From Candidatus Choladousia intestinigallinarum (GTDB lineage: Bacteria > Bacillota > Clostridia > Lachnospirales > Lachnospiraceae), in assembly GCA_018712605.1 (NCBI GenBank), contig DVGR01000149.1, forward strand, positions 1 through 48,088: 48,088 nt of DNA, in the 5' to 3' direction. Shown one piece after another: positions 1 through 8,293 of this stretch. The position numbers and the translations under genes were made by a program. How positions within the stretch are numbered: the first letter of the stretch is position 1; each line of letters opens with the position of its first letter. Under the pieces are notes generated by a model. That model saw only the letters and a list, made by a program, of their open reading frames with translations, was not told the DNA's origin and searched no databases.

Positions 1-1
1 T

Positions 2-280
2 CCGGGTAAATTGCTGCAGGAGATTATAAAAACACCTCGACAAAATACAAAACCAGATCAGTGGCAGTATCAGATTCAGAGCCGTATTCTGCTTCATCAT
101 AAGGTGATTTACGTAACCTGTCAAAGGTCTAGAGATTTGGCCAGGGAAATGGGATTCAGGGTGGCAGAACATGTCAGTCAAGCTCTTGAAATGGCCTTGG
201 AAGAGAAAGGGAGAAACGCACATATTGCTGTAATACCAGATGGAGTGTCGGTTATAGTGTCAAAACCGAAAGCTGGCTGA
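2..280 (+). CDS. LarA-like (nickel-dependent lactate racemase family) protein, C-terminal fragment
   Basis: The frame is open to the left edge, so only the last 92 residues are present and the first TTG at 11 is not a true start. The segment carries the C-terminal pattern of the LarA/DUF2088 family: a DQW motif followed by a Q-x-x-RILL-H-x-VIYV stretch, an EALEMALEEKG helix, and the closing VIPDGVSVIV strand. LarA enzymes use a nickel-pincer nucleotide to racemise lactate or other alpha-hydroxy acids. The substrate cannot be read from this fragment, because the catalytic N-terminal half lies outside the window. It ends 30 nt before eutA with no terminator between, so it probably belongs to the same transcript, which is unusual company for a LarA protein. 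Confidence 0.75.
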   Translation, partial: PGKLLQEIIKTPRQNTKPDQWQYQIQSRILLHHKVIYVTCQRSRDLAREMGFRVAEHVSQALEMALEEKGRNAHIAVIPDGVSVIVSKPKAG

Positions 281-310
281 TTGTTCTTTCTTTTAAGGGA
301 GGAATTTAAA

Positions 311-1747
311 ATGGACGATGTGAAAATGCTCAGCGTAGGGATCGATATTGGCACATCCACTTCCCAGGTCATATTCAGCCATCTATATGTGGAAAATACA
401 GCAGGTTTTTTTTCCGTGCCCTCGGTAGAAATTAAGAAAAAAGAGATCCTGTATCAGAGCCGGGTTTATGAAACGCCTTTAAAGAATGTCAATGTGCTTG
501 ATATAGAAGCAATAGAAGAGATTGTAGGCAGGGAATATCGAACTGCAAAGATCCAGCCTCAGCAGGTGGAAACGGGAGCGGTTATTATCACCGGGGAATC
601 TGCCAGGAAAGAAAACGCAGTTCTTGTGCTGGAACGATTGAGCAGGTTTGCGGGGGATTTTGTAGTTTCAACCGCCGGACCTGACATGGAGGCGGTGATT
701 GCCGGCCAGGGAAGCGGGGCCCAGAGGTATTCCAGGTTATATAATCAAGCGGTTGCAAATGTAGATATTGGCGGAGGGACCACCAACATAGCGGTTTTTG
801 AAAATGGAGAAATAAGAGCGAAGGGCTGTTTTGACATTGGAGGAAGACAGATCAGAGTCAGTCCTGAGGGGGAGGTACTGTATATTGGAGCAGGCGCAGA
901 AAAGGTTGCGCAGATGGAAGGACTGAATATAAAAGTCGGGGCAAAGGCAGACAAGACGCAGCTCCTGTTACTTTGCGAAAAGATGGCTGGAATTTTAGAA
1001 GACCTTTTAGAATTTGGCGGGGAGGAAGACGCAGCCAGGGAGCTGCAGACGCCGGGAGCTTCTGATTTTCGGCTTCCAGATAAATGTGAAATCAAATATG
1101 TTTGTTTTTCTGGCGGGGTAGCTGAATGTATCTATCGCCATCAGGAAGAGGATTTTGCTTTTGGCGATATAGGAATTCTATTGGGGAGAGTCCTTGGCAA
1201 AAGTAAAATTTTCCGAAACTTCCAAGTATTAGAACCAGCGGAAACGATTCGGGCAACGGTAATTGGGGCAGGGGCTTATACCACCACCATCTCAGGAAGT
1301 ACCATCGCATATACGGAAGGGATTTTTCCCCTGAAGAATATACCTGTGCTGAAGCTGGAAGAGCAGGAAGAGGAAGACCTTTGGTGCGGGAGGGGATCCA
1401 TCAAGGAAAAAATAGCGTGGTTTTTACAGCAGTCGGATTCAGAAAATTTAGTTTTGGCACTGAGAGGGAAAATTGATCCGGAGTATGAAAAATTAAAAGA
1501 CATGGCGGAGAGAACGGCAGACGTCCTGAATGAAAATCTCAAGGGCAGCAGGCCTGCCATAATCATAATCGAAAAAGATTTGGCAAAGGTGTTCGGACAG
1601 ATTGTCCGGCGGAGAGTGAAGCAGGCAAGACCAGTGCTGGTAATTGATCAAGTACATGTGGAAAACAATAATTATGTGGACTTTGGCAGGCCGATTATGG
1701 ATGGCCTGGTGGTGCCGGTAATCGTAAAAACGCTGATTCTAGGATAG
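311..1747 (+). CDS. eutA: Ethanolamine ammonia-lyase reactivating factor EutA
   Basis: EutA is an ATP-dependent chaperone that releases damaged cobalamin from ethanolamine ammonia-lyase so that fresh adenosylcobalamin can bind. The 478-residue protein has the actin/Hsp70-like ATPase fold: a phosphate-1 loop GIDIGTSTSQ near residues 11-20 and a phosphate-2 loop DIGGGTTN near residues 152-159. Length and both motifs match EutA. ATG 311 is chosen because AGGGAGG lies 8 nt upstream; an earlier in-frame start at 281 has no such site. The gene sits directly before its clients eutB and eutC, with an 11-nt gap to eutB, as in other eut operons. Confidence 0.95.
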   Translation: MDDVKMLSVGIDIGTSTSQVIFSHLYVENTAGFFSVPSVEIKKKEILYQSRVYETPLKNVNVLDIEAIEEIVGREYRTAKIQPQQVETGAVIITGESARKENAVLVLERLSRFAGDFVVSTAGPDMEAVIAGQGSGAQRYSRLYNQAVANVDIGGGTTNIAVFENGEIRAKGCFDIGGRQIRVSPEGEVLYIGAGAEKVAQMEGLNIKVGAKADKTQLLLLCEKMAGILEDLLEFGGEEDAARELQTPGASDFRLPDKCEIKYVCFSGGVAECIYRHQEEDFAFGDIGILLGRVLGKSKIFRNFQVLEPAETIRATVIGAGAYTTTISGSTIAYTEGIFPLKNIPVLKLEEQEEEDLWCGRGSIKEKIAWFLQQSDSENLVLALRGKIDPEYEKLKDMAERTADVLNENLKGSRPAIIIIEKDLAKVFGQIVRRRVKQARPVLVIDQVHVENNNYVDFGRPIMDGLVVPVIVKTLILG

Positions 1748-1758
1748 GAGAGATCAAA

Positions 1759-3129
1759 ATGTATAAAACAAGCCTTTCGGGACAGACCTATGAGTTTCGG
1801 TCCGTAAAAGAGGTGCTTGCAAAGGCAGGAGAATATAAGTCGGGGGATGTTTTGGCGGGGATTGGGGCAAATACAGATACGGAACGAATCGCAGCGAAAG
1901 AGATTCTGGCGGGAATGACGCTGAAAGAATTATACGAAAATCCAGCTGTGCCCTATGAAGAGGATGAGGTTACAAGAATCAACATAGATGGTCTGAATAA
2001 TAAGATTTTTTCTGAAATTCAGGGATGGACGGTCAGCGACCTGCGGGAAAATATTCTTTCTTACAAAATGGCGGGAAATGATTTGTACCGTCTTTCCAGG
2101 GGACTTACGGCGGAGATGGTGGCGGCTGTATGCAAATTAATGACAAATCTGGATTTAATCTACGCAGCCCAGAAGATCCGGGTGACGGCTCACTGCAATA
2201 CAACGGTAGGAGAGCGGGGAATTATGGGAACCAGACTTCAGCCCAATCACACCACAGATAATGTGGAAGGGATTACGGCATCTCTGATGGAAGGATTATC
2301 TTATGGCTGCGGCGATGTGCTGATTGGTCTAAATCCCGTGAATGATACGGTTTCCTCTTTGGCTGAGGTTTTGAAAAAATTTGACGAAATAAAAAACAGC
2401 CTTGAAATCCCTACGCAGATCTGTGTATTGGGACATATTACTACACAAATTGAAGCGGTAAAAAAAGGAGCACCCTGCGATATGATCTTTCAGTCCATCG
2501 CTGGAAGTGAAAAAGGGAATACGGCATTTGGTTTTTCGGCTGCTACGGTAGAAGAAGCCCAGGCCCTTATGAGAGAGGAAGGGACGGCGGCAGGGCCTAA
2601 CGTTTTGTATTTTGAAACGGGCCAGGGTAGCGAGCTTTCTTCAAACGCTCACTTCGGTGCGGATCAGGTGACTATGGAGGCAAGATGTTATGCTTTTGCC
2701 AGAAGATTTCAGCCTTTTATGGTAAATACGGTGGTGGGTTTCATCGGGCCGGAGTATTTATATGATTCAAAACAGGTCATCCGGGCAGGGCTGGAAGACC
2801 ATTTTATGGGCAAGCTTTCTGGAATACCGATGGGATGTGACTGCTGCTATACAAATCACATGATGGCGGATCAGAACGATATCGAAAATCTTTCCCTGCT
2901 GCTGGGAGCAGCCGGTGTGAATTATATTCTGGGAGTGCCGGCCAGCGATGATATTATGCTCAATTACCAGACAAATGCTTACCATGACATAGGAACGATC
3001 CGGGAGATTCTGGGTCTAAGACCCATTCCAGAGTTTGAGAAATGGCTTGAAAAATATGGAATTATGGAGGATGGGAAATTGACAGAGCGGGCAGGGGATC
3101 CGACTATTTTTATGACTGAGAGAAGGTGA
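1759..3129 (+). CDS. eutB: Ethanolamine ammonia-lyase large (catalytic) subunit EutB
   Basis: EutB is the TIM-barrel subunit that, with EutC and adenosylcobalamin, converts ethanolamine to acetaldehyde and ammonia inside the microcompartment. The 456-residue product has normal length. Substrate-site residues known from enteric EutB are in place one position earlier: R159 and Q161 in the RLQPN motif, E286 in FETGQGSELSS, and D361 in GCDCCYTNH. The protein therefore looks catalytically intact. AGGAG precedes ATG 1759. Only 4 nt separate it from eutC, so the two subunits are translationally coupled. Confidence 0.98.
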   Translation: MYKTSLSGQTYEFRSVKEVLAKAGEYKSGDVLAGIGANTDTERIAAKEILAGMTLKELYENPAVPYEEDEVTRINIDGLNNKIFSEIQGWTVSDLRENILSYKMAGNDLYRLSRGLTAEMVAAVCKLMTNLDLIYAAQKIRVTAHCNTTVGERGIMGTRLQPNHTTDNVEGITASLMEGLSYGCGDVLIGLNPVNDTVSSLAEVLKKFDEIKNSLEIPTQICVLGHITTQIEAVKKGAPCDMIFQSIAGSEKGNTAFGFSAATVEEAQALMREEGTAAGPNVLYFETGQGSELSSNAHFGADQVTMEARCYAFARRFQPFMVNTVVGFIGPEYLYDSKQVIRAGLEDHFMGKLSGIPMGCDCCYTNHMMADQNDIENLSLLLGAAGVNYILGVPASDDIMLNYQTNAYHDIGTIREILGLRPIPEFEKWLEKYGIMEDGKLTERAGDPTIFMTERR

Positions 3130-3133
3130 GAGA

Positions 3134-3928
3134 ATGCTTTCAGAAAAGCAGATTCAGGATGTGGCCCAAAAGATATTATGTGAGATAGCCGGTCTTGGGG
3201 AAAAAGAAGACACCGTCGGAGGGTTTCCGCATGAGGATATCCTGTCAAGAATGCAGAAAAAAACTACGGCACGCATAGGGGTGGGCAAGACGGGTCCTCG
3301 TCTGAGAACCTCCACTTATCTGAAGCTGAGAGCAGATCATGCCAAAGCTAAAGATGCCGTTATGACGGATGTGAATCCTGAGATTTTGAAAAGGCTGGGG
3401 CTGTTCGTGGTACAGACAAAGTGCCTGGATAAAAATATGTATTTGACCAGGCCGGATCTGGGAAAAGATTTTGATGAAAAGACCAGGAAATATATAGTGG
3501 ATAACTGTAAACAAAATGCGAACGTTCAGCTGATCATCAGCGATGGACTTTCCTCTTCGGCAGTGGAAGCCAATGCAGAAAAAATTCTTCCGGCTGTAGA
3601 AGAGGGACTAAAAGAAAAAGGGATTTCTCTGGGAACCCCTATTTTTATTAAATATGGGCGGGTGGCTGCTCAGGATGTTATATCGGAACTGCTCCACCCC
3701 GACATCGTGTGTTCCTTTATCGGTGAGAGGCCGGGATTGGCCACGGCATCCAGCATGAGCGCATATCTTTCCTACCATGCCAAGACCGGCATGCCGGAGG
3801 CCAGAAGAACCGTTGTTTCCAATATTCATAAAAACGGTATATCGGCGGTGGAGGCAGGAGCCTATATTGCTGATCTTCTGGAGATTATGCTAACGAAAAA
3901 AACCAGTGGAATTGATCTGAAGAAATGA
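3134..3928 (+). CDS. eutC: Ethanolamine ammonia-lyase small subunit EutC
   Basis: EutC pairs with EutB to hold the base-off adenosylcobalamin in ethanolamine ammonia-lyase. The 264-residue protein begins with an acidic amphipathic stretch (about residues 1-40), then the conserved core with ARIGVGKTGPRLRT, LRADHAKAKDAV, ISDGLSSSAVEAN and the cobalamin-contact region CSFIGERPGLATASSMSAY. The N-terminal stretch is the part reported in enteric EutC to target the lyase to the shell. The start lies 4 nt after the eutB stop, and the stop overlaps the AGGAGG of eutL. Confidence 0.97.
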   Translation: MLSEKQIQDVAQKILCEIAGLGEKEDTVGGFPHEDILSRMQKKTTARIGVGKTGPRLRTSTYLKLRADHAKAKDAVMTDVNPEILKRLGLFVVQTKCLDKNMYLTRPDLGKDFDEKTRKYIVDNCKQNANVQLIISDGLSSSAVEANAEKILPAVEEGLKEKGISLGTPIFIKYGRVAAQDVISELLHPDIVCSFIGERPGLATASSMSAYLSYHAKTGMPEARRTVVSNIHKNGISAVEAGAYIADLLEIMLTKKTSGIDLKK

Positions 3929-3938
3929 GGAGGTGGAT

Positions 3939-4592
3939 ATGAGCCGTGAGAGATTAAAGACCAATATTTTGGGGGTGAGAATCCTTGCAAATGCACAGAA
4001 AGAACTTCTCTCACATTTGGCTGTCCGGGAAGGAGACCGCAGTATTGGGATTTTGACCACGGACTGCGACGATGTCTCTTATACTGCGTTAGATGAAGCT
4101 ACAAAAAAGGCCGATGTATGCGTGGCGTATGCCAGGAGTATGTATGCAGGGGCCAAGAATGCCAGCACGGCTCTGTCTGGAGAATTTATAGGAATTTTGG
4201 CAGGGGAAAGTCCTGAGGCAGTGCGAAGCGGTTTGGAAGCGGCCATTTCGTGCATCAAGTATGATGCGGCCTTTTATGCCGCCAATGAAGAAGGCAGTGT
4301 TGTATATTATGCACACTGTATTTCGAGAAGCGGGACTTATCTGTCAAGGCAGGCGGGGATTGAGGAAGGCTCACCCATGGCGTATTTGATTGCACCGCCC
4401 CTGGAGGCCACGGTGGGACTGGATGCAGCTCTGAAAGCGGCGTCTGTGGAGCTCAAGATCTATTATGGACCGCCCACAGAGACAAATTTTGCCGGGGGAC
4501 TATTAACAGGGGAACAGTCTGCCTGCGAGGCTGCCTGTAATGCGTTTGCGGAAACTGTTTGTAAAATAGCAGAAAATCCATTGTTGTATTAG
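3939..4592 (+). CDS. eutL: Microcompartment shell protein EutL (tandem BMC domains)
   Basis: EutL is a shell tile formed by two fused, permuted BMC domains that assemble as trimers with a gated central pore, proposed to let large molecules such as cofactors cross. The 217-residue protein has the usual length and EutL motifs: LGVRILANAQKELLSHL at the N-terminus, TTDCDDVSYTALDEATKKA, and a C-terminal TNFAGGLLTGEQSACEAACNAF. ATG 3939 is preferred because AGGAGG (3928-3933) lies 5 nt upstream; the GTG at 3933 overlaps that site. The SD itself overlaps the eutC stop, which suggests coupled translation. Confidence 0.95.
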   Translation: MSRERLKTNILGVRILANAQKELLSHLAVREGDRSIGILTTDCDDVSYTALDEATKKADVCVAYARSMYAGAKNASTALSGEFIGILAGESPEAVRSGLEAAISCIKYDAAFYAANEEGSVVYYAHCISRSGTYLSRQAGIEEGSPMAYLIAPPLEATVGLDAALKAASVELKIYYGPPTETNFAGGLLTGEQSACEAACNAFAETVCKIAENPLLY

Positions 4593-4599
4593 AAGGGAT

Positions 4600-6084
4600 G
4601 TGAAAAGGTTGGATCGGGATTTACAGTCCATCCAGGAAGTGCGCTGCCTGGTGGGAAAAGCAAAGGAAGCAGAAAAAATATTGTCACAGTATTCCCAGAA
4701 GGAGCTGGATAAAATTTGTCAGGCAATCTGCCATGCATGTGTAAAAAACGGAGAACGCCTGGCTAAAATGGCAGTTGAAGAAACGGGCTTTGGAAGATGG
4801 CAAGACAAGGTGCTGAAAAATAAGCTGGGAAGTGAACTTACATGGGAATTCATAAAAGATATGAAAACCATTGGATGTTTATCAGAAGATAAGACAAAAA
4901 AAGTCTGGGAAATCGGAGTGCCGATGGGGGTCATAGCCGCTCTCATTCCGTCTACAAATCCTACCTCCACGGTTATGTATAAGACTATGATCTCTCTGAA
5001 GTCTGGAAATGCAATCATTATCAGCCCGCACCCGGGAGCAAAAAAATGTATTACTGAGACTTATGAAGTGATAAAGAAAGCGGCTGAACTGGCAGGGGCG
5101 CCCAAGGGAGCCATAGGATGTGTCACTTTGATCACGCCGGAAGCCACAGACGCCCTGCTGAAGCACCCGGATGTCAGCTTGATCCTTGCTACAGGGGGAG
5201 AGGCCATGGTTCATGCGGCGTACTCATCGGGGAATCCGGCTCTGGGAGTGGGCCCTGGGAACGGTCCCTCCTATATTGAAAATTCGGCGGATATTCCAAT
5301 GGCAGTTAAAAGGATTGTGGATTCAAAGACCTTTGACAACGGGACAATCTGTGCCTCTGAACAGTCTATTGTTACAGAATATGGGATCTCTCCGCAAGTG
5401 GAAGAAGAGCTGAAAAATCAGGGGGGATATTTTCTGTCCCAAGAGCAGACGGAGAGATTGTCAGGGTTTTTGTTAAGGGCTAATGGAACGATGAATCCGC
5501 AGATTGTAGGGAAGACGGCGCAGAAAATTGCAGATATGGCCGGTATAGAAATTCCACCAGGAACGAAATTACTGATAGCCAGACAGGATGGGAGAAACGT
5601 TCATAAAAAGAATCCTTATTCCCGTGAAAAGCTGTGCCCCGTCCTGGGATATTTTGAAGTGGCAAACTGGCAGGAAGCGTGTGATCTGTGCATCCGTATT
5701 CTGCAGAATGAAGGAGCTGGACATACGATGACCCTGCATACCAGGAATGAGGAAATTGTAAAAGAGTTTGCGCTTCATAAACCGGTCTCCAGAATTCTCG
5801 TAAATACACCTGGAGCCCTGGGAGGTGTTGGTGCCACTACGGGGCTGGCTCCGGCACTGACTCTGGGATGCGGGGCAGTTGGGGGCAGCGCCACTTCCGA
5901 TAATATTACCCCAATGAATTTAATTAATATCAGAAGAGTGGCATATGGATTGACGGAACTGGAGGATCTGAAAAATCAGCCAGGCAATTCAGGACAGGAT
6001 GAGGGAGAAACGTTAACGCAGGAAGAGATTGAAGCTATTGCCAAAGCGGTGCTTGCAAAGCTTCAGCTTAGAAATGAACATTAA
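4600..6084 (+). CDS. eutE: CoA-acylating acetaldehyde dehydrogenase EutE, with C-terminal encapsulation-type helix
   Basis: EutE oxidises acetaldehyde with NAD and CoA to acetyl-CoA inside the compartment. The 494-residue protein has the aldehyde dehydrogenase fold, with the catalytic cysteine at about 251 in the NGTICASEQS motif and the IPSTNPTSTVMYKT coenzyme region. After a linker rich in N, Q, S, G, D and E (about residues 463-475), it ends in an amphipathic helix EEIEAIAKAVLAKLQL. This has the form of an encapsulation peptide that docks cargo to the shell; enteric EutE carries such a peptide at its N-terminus. The start is uncertain: GTG 4600 is only 2 nt from AGAAGGG, and TTG 4609 is the alternative (11 nt away). 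Confidence 0.95.
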   Translation: MKRLDRDLQSIQEVRCLVGKAKEAEKILSQYSQKELDKICQAICHACVKNGERLAKMAVEETGFGRWQDKVLKNKLGSELTWEFIKDMKTIGCLSEDKTKKVWEIGVPMGVIAALIPSTNPTSTVMYKTMISLKSGNAIIISPHPGAKKCITETYEVIKKAAELAGAPKGAIGCVTLITPEATDALLKHPDVSLILATGGEAMVHAAYSSGNPALGVGPGNGPSYIENSADIPMAVKRIVDSKTFDNGTICASEQSIVTEYGISPQVEEELKNQGGYFLSQEQTERLSGFLLRANGTMNPQIVGKTAQKIADMAGIEIPPGTKLLIARQDGRNVHKKNPYSREKLCPVLGYFEVANWQEACDLCIRILQNEGAGHTMTLHTRNEEIVKEFALHKPVSRILVNTPGALGGVGATTGLAPALTLGCGAVGGSATSDNITPMNLINIRRVAYGLTELEDLKNQPGNSGQDEGETLTQEEIEAIAKAVLAKLQLRNEH

Positions 6085-6099
6085 AAGGAGGAAAAGAAA

Positions 6100-6387
6100 A
6101 TGGCAAACATGGAGGCATTGGGAATGGTCGAAACAAAAGGACTGGTAGGAGCAGTTGAAGCGGCGGATGCCATGGTAAAAGCGGCCAACGTAAGATTGAT
6201 TGGAAAAGTACACGTGGGCGGGGGTCTTGTAACCGTGATGGTACGCGGAGATGTGGGGGCTGTTAAGGCAGCCACGGATGCAGGGGCCTCTGCGGCAGGA
6301 AGAGTGGGAGAACTGGTATCTGTACATGTAATCCCGCGTCCTCACGGAGAAGTGGAATATATTCTGCCGAAATTAGAAACGGAATAA
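6100..6387 (+). CDS. eutM: Hexameric microcompartment shell protein EutM/PduA type (BMC-H)
   Basis: This is the major hexagonal tile of the shell, whose central pore admits substrate. The 95-residue protein is a single canonical BMC domain: [27 protein letters not shown] at the N-terminus, the pore-loop region [22 protein letters not shown], and the SVHVIPRPH edge motif near residues 78-86. It has a strong SD (AAAGGAGG) and follows eutE by 15 nt, so cargo and shell are made together. It is the only single-BMC canonical tile in this window, so it is probably the bulk facet protein. Confidence 0.96.
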   Translation: MANMEALGMVETKGLVGAVEAADAMVKAANVRLIGKVHVGGGLVTVMVRGDVGAVKAATDAGASAAGRVGELVSVHVIPRPHGEVEYILPKLETE

Positions 6388-6408
6388 GAATAGAGACAGG
6401 GGTGCGGT

Positions 6409-7155
6409 ATGAAGGTTCTAACAGAGGGTGATTTACGGAGAATACATTTGAAAGAACACAGAAAAGAATGGGTTTTATCAAAGGATATTTTTATTACCCC
6501 TGCCGCCAGAGAATATGCAAAGGAACAAGGAATCCATCTGAATGTGAAAGCGAAAAGCAATCAGGAAATGACGCAGGTTCCCATTGTGAAAAAAGAAAAC
6601 GGGACTTTCAAAGATGCGGTGACCGGAGCCATATATGCAGAGAAGCCGGAAGAGATGACTCATATGCAGGACAATCTGCTGGTTTCTAAGACTCATCCCC
6701 GCATTGCCCTTCGGGGGAGGCTGGATTCGCTCCAGGCGAAAATATTGCTGATTCAATTTGAATTCAAAAGAAATCAAAGACTTATGGAGGATTTGGAGAG
6801 TGTTCTGCTGTTTGTTCAGAAAGTATTGGCAGCGGAAGTGAAAAACCAGCCGGCTGAAGAATTGATGCTTTTGGGGATGAGGGAAGAGGAAATACACCGC
6901 ATGTCCCATAATGTGCAGGAAGCTTTTGGAATCAATCATACCATTCCCAGACTAGATATGGGCCGTCTGGCGCTGCTGCTGAATGAACTTCGGACGCAGG
7001 TGCGGGAAGCAGAGCTGCAGGCTGTTGCAGCGTTTCAAGAAGGAGACGTGCTGGGAGTCGTAAAGCGGCTTAACCGGCTCAGCAGCGGCGTATACGTTTT
7101 ATTTTGCCGTTCAATTACAGGGTATTATCAAGGGGAGGAGGGATGCGGAACATGA
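6409..7155 (+). CDS. eutT: EutT-type ATP:cob(I)alamin adenosyltransferase lacking the Cys metal motif
   Basis: EutT makes adenosylcobalamin, the cofactor of EutBC. The 248-residue protein starts with a small module (about residues 1-45) containing LTEGDLRR and ITPAAREYAKEQGI, also found at the start of EutQ. It continues with the helical adenosyltransferase domain, with THPRIALRGRLDSLQAKILLIQ near residues 95-116. The H-x11-CC-x2-C iron/zinc motif of enteric EutT is absent; the only cysteines are near the C-terminus. A metal-independent EutT class without this motif is known from Listeria and other Firmicutes, and this protein fits that class. Its stop codon overlaps the start of the next gene (ATGA at 7152). 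Confidence 0.88.
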   Translation: MKVLTEGDLRRIHLKEHRKEWVLSKDIFITPAAREYAKEQGIHLNVKAKSNQEMTQVPIVKKENGTFKDAVTGAIYAEKPEEMTHMQDNLLVSKTHPRIALRGRLDSLQAKILLIQFEFKRNQRLMEDLESVLLFVQKVLAAEVKNQPAEELMLLGMREEEIHRMSHNVQEAFGINHTIPRLDMGRLALLLNELRTQVREAELQAVAAFQEGDVLGVVKRLNRLSSGVYVLFCRSITGYYQGEEGCGT

Positions 7156-8009
7156 ATGCAGAAGAGGTGGAACGGATCGTCACGGAGATTTTGGAGAGAT
7201 CCCTGAAGGATTCTCAGCGTAAAGAGCTGTCCCTTGATTTCCCGGTAGAAGTTTCTGCCAGGCATGTGCATTTAACACAGGAAGCGGTAGAACAGCTCTT
7301 TGGGTGCGGTGCGAGGCTGACTCCCAAAAGAAATCTGTCCCAGCCGGGACAGTATCTGGCAGAAGAGAGGGTCAGCCTGGTTACGGATTCAGGGCGTATT
7401 GAAAAAGTAGCTGTCCTGGGGCCGCCCAGACCCGCAACCCAGGTGGAACTGTCTGCCACGGACTGCCGGAACTTGCACATCCATGCTCCCGTAAGATTAT
7501 CAGGGGATTTGGAGGGTGCCGGGAATGTCTACATTATGGGACCCAAGGGAATGATTTTTGCCCCCCAAAGCGTTATAATCGCCCAGGCGCATATTCATAT
7601 TACGCCTCAGGAAGCGAAAGCCGCTGGAATAGAGGACAAGCAGGTGGTAGCTGTTACAATTCAGGGCAAAAGAAAACTTACTTTTGAAAATGTCATCTGC
7701 AGAGTAAGCAGTCAGGCTTCTCTGGCCATGCATATTGACTCAGACGAGGCAAACGCCTGCCTGCTGCAGCCTGGGAGCTTCGCCAGAATGCAGGTCTTGG
7801 GAAGAAATTCCATTAAAAAAGACAAGAGAACTCAAGAAAGACCATATATAATATTTTCTGATAAATTGATTACAGATGCGGTGGCCAGAGAAATCGTAGG
7901 AAGGGGAGTTGGGTGTTTGAAGGTAGACGGCCATGTCATTATTACACCTTCTGCGAAGGACACCCTTAAGCAGGCGGGAATGGAGATTGAGATATGCGGC
8001 GGGAGGTAA
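7152..8009 (+). CDS. pduL: PduL-type phosphotransacylase with N-terminal encapsulation helix and an extra C-terminal EutQ/EutT-like module
   Basis: PduL exchanges CoA and phosphate on acetyl-CoA, recycling CoA in the compartment and releasing acetyl phosphate. ATG 7152 is preferred because it overlaps the eutT stop as ATGA and lies 10 nt from AGGAGG; ATG 7143 is too close to that site. The 285-residue protein starts with an amphipathic helix (NAEEVERIVTEILERSL) of encapsulation-peptide type. It then has two PduL halves with zinc-binding His clusters in VEVSARHVHLT and QAHIHITPQEA. PduL is normally about 200-220 residues. Here about 65 more follow, ending in VIITPSAKDTLKQAGMEIEI, which resembles the N-terminal module of EutT and EutQ. 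Confidence 0.93.
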   Translation: MNAEEVERIVTEILERSLKDSQRKELSLDFPVEVSARHVHLTQEAVEQLFGCGARLTPKRNLSQPGQYLAEERVSLVTDSGRIEKVAVLGPPRPATQVELSATDCRNLHIHAPVRLSGDLEGAGNVYIMGPKGMIFAPQSVIIAQAHIHITPQEAKAAGIEDKQVVAVTIQGKRKLTFENVICRVSSQASLAMHIDSDEANACLLQPGSFARMQVLGRNSIKKDKRTQERPYIIFSDKLITDAVAREIVGRGVGCLKVDGHVIITPSAKDTLKQAGMEIEICGGR

Positions 8010-8015
8010 GGTTTT

Positions 8016-8279
8016 ATGTTGATCTGCAAAGTAATCGGACATGTCTGGGCTACAAAAAAAGAGCAGGGGCTTAATGGACATAAGCTGATGATAGTAAAGG
8101 AGACTGCCGCAAACAGAAAAAACGGTAATACTTTTGTGGCCACAGATTCTGTAGGGGCGGGAATCGGAGATCAGGTGCTGGTAGTCACTGGCAGTACTGC
8201 CAGGCGTGCGGCGGGAGGAGACGATATACCTGTGGACTGTGCCATTGTGGGAATTATAGATTCATTGGAAATTGAGTGA
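8016..8279 (+). CDS. eutN: Pentameric shell vertex protein EutN (BMC-P)
   Basis: EutN/CcmL-family proteins form pentamers that close the vertices of the polyhedral shell. The 87-residue protein matches the family in length and pattern: a start of MLICKVIGHVWATKK, the LNGHKLMIV strand, VATDSVGAGIGDQVLVVTGSTARR in the middle, and the C-terminal VDCAIVGIIDSLEI. GGGAGG lies 7 nt before ATG 8016. The gene is spaced 6 nt from pduL, and its stop precedes the pduS SD directly. It is the only vertex protein in the operon. Confidence 0.96.
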   Translation: MLICKVIGHVWATKKEQGLNGHKLMIVKETAANRKNGNTFVATDSVGAGIGDQVLVVTGSTARRAAGGDDIPVDCAIVGIIDSLEIE

Positions 8280-8293
8280 GAGGAGGGAATGCC

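Noticed and set aside
281-310. Possible cobalamin riboswitch before the eut genes
   Set aside because: Only 30 nt lie between the LarA-like gene and eutA, with no B12-box; any riboswitch would be upstream of the window.
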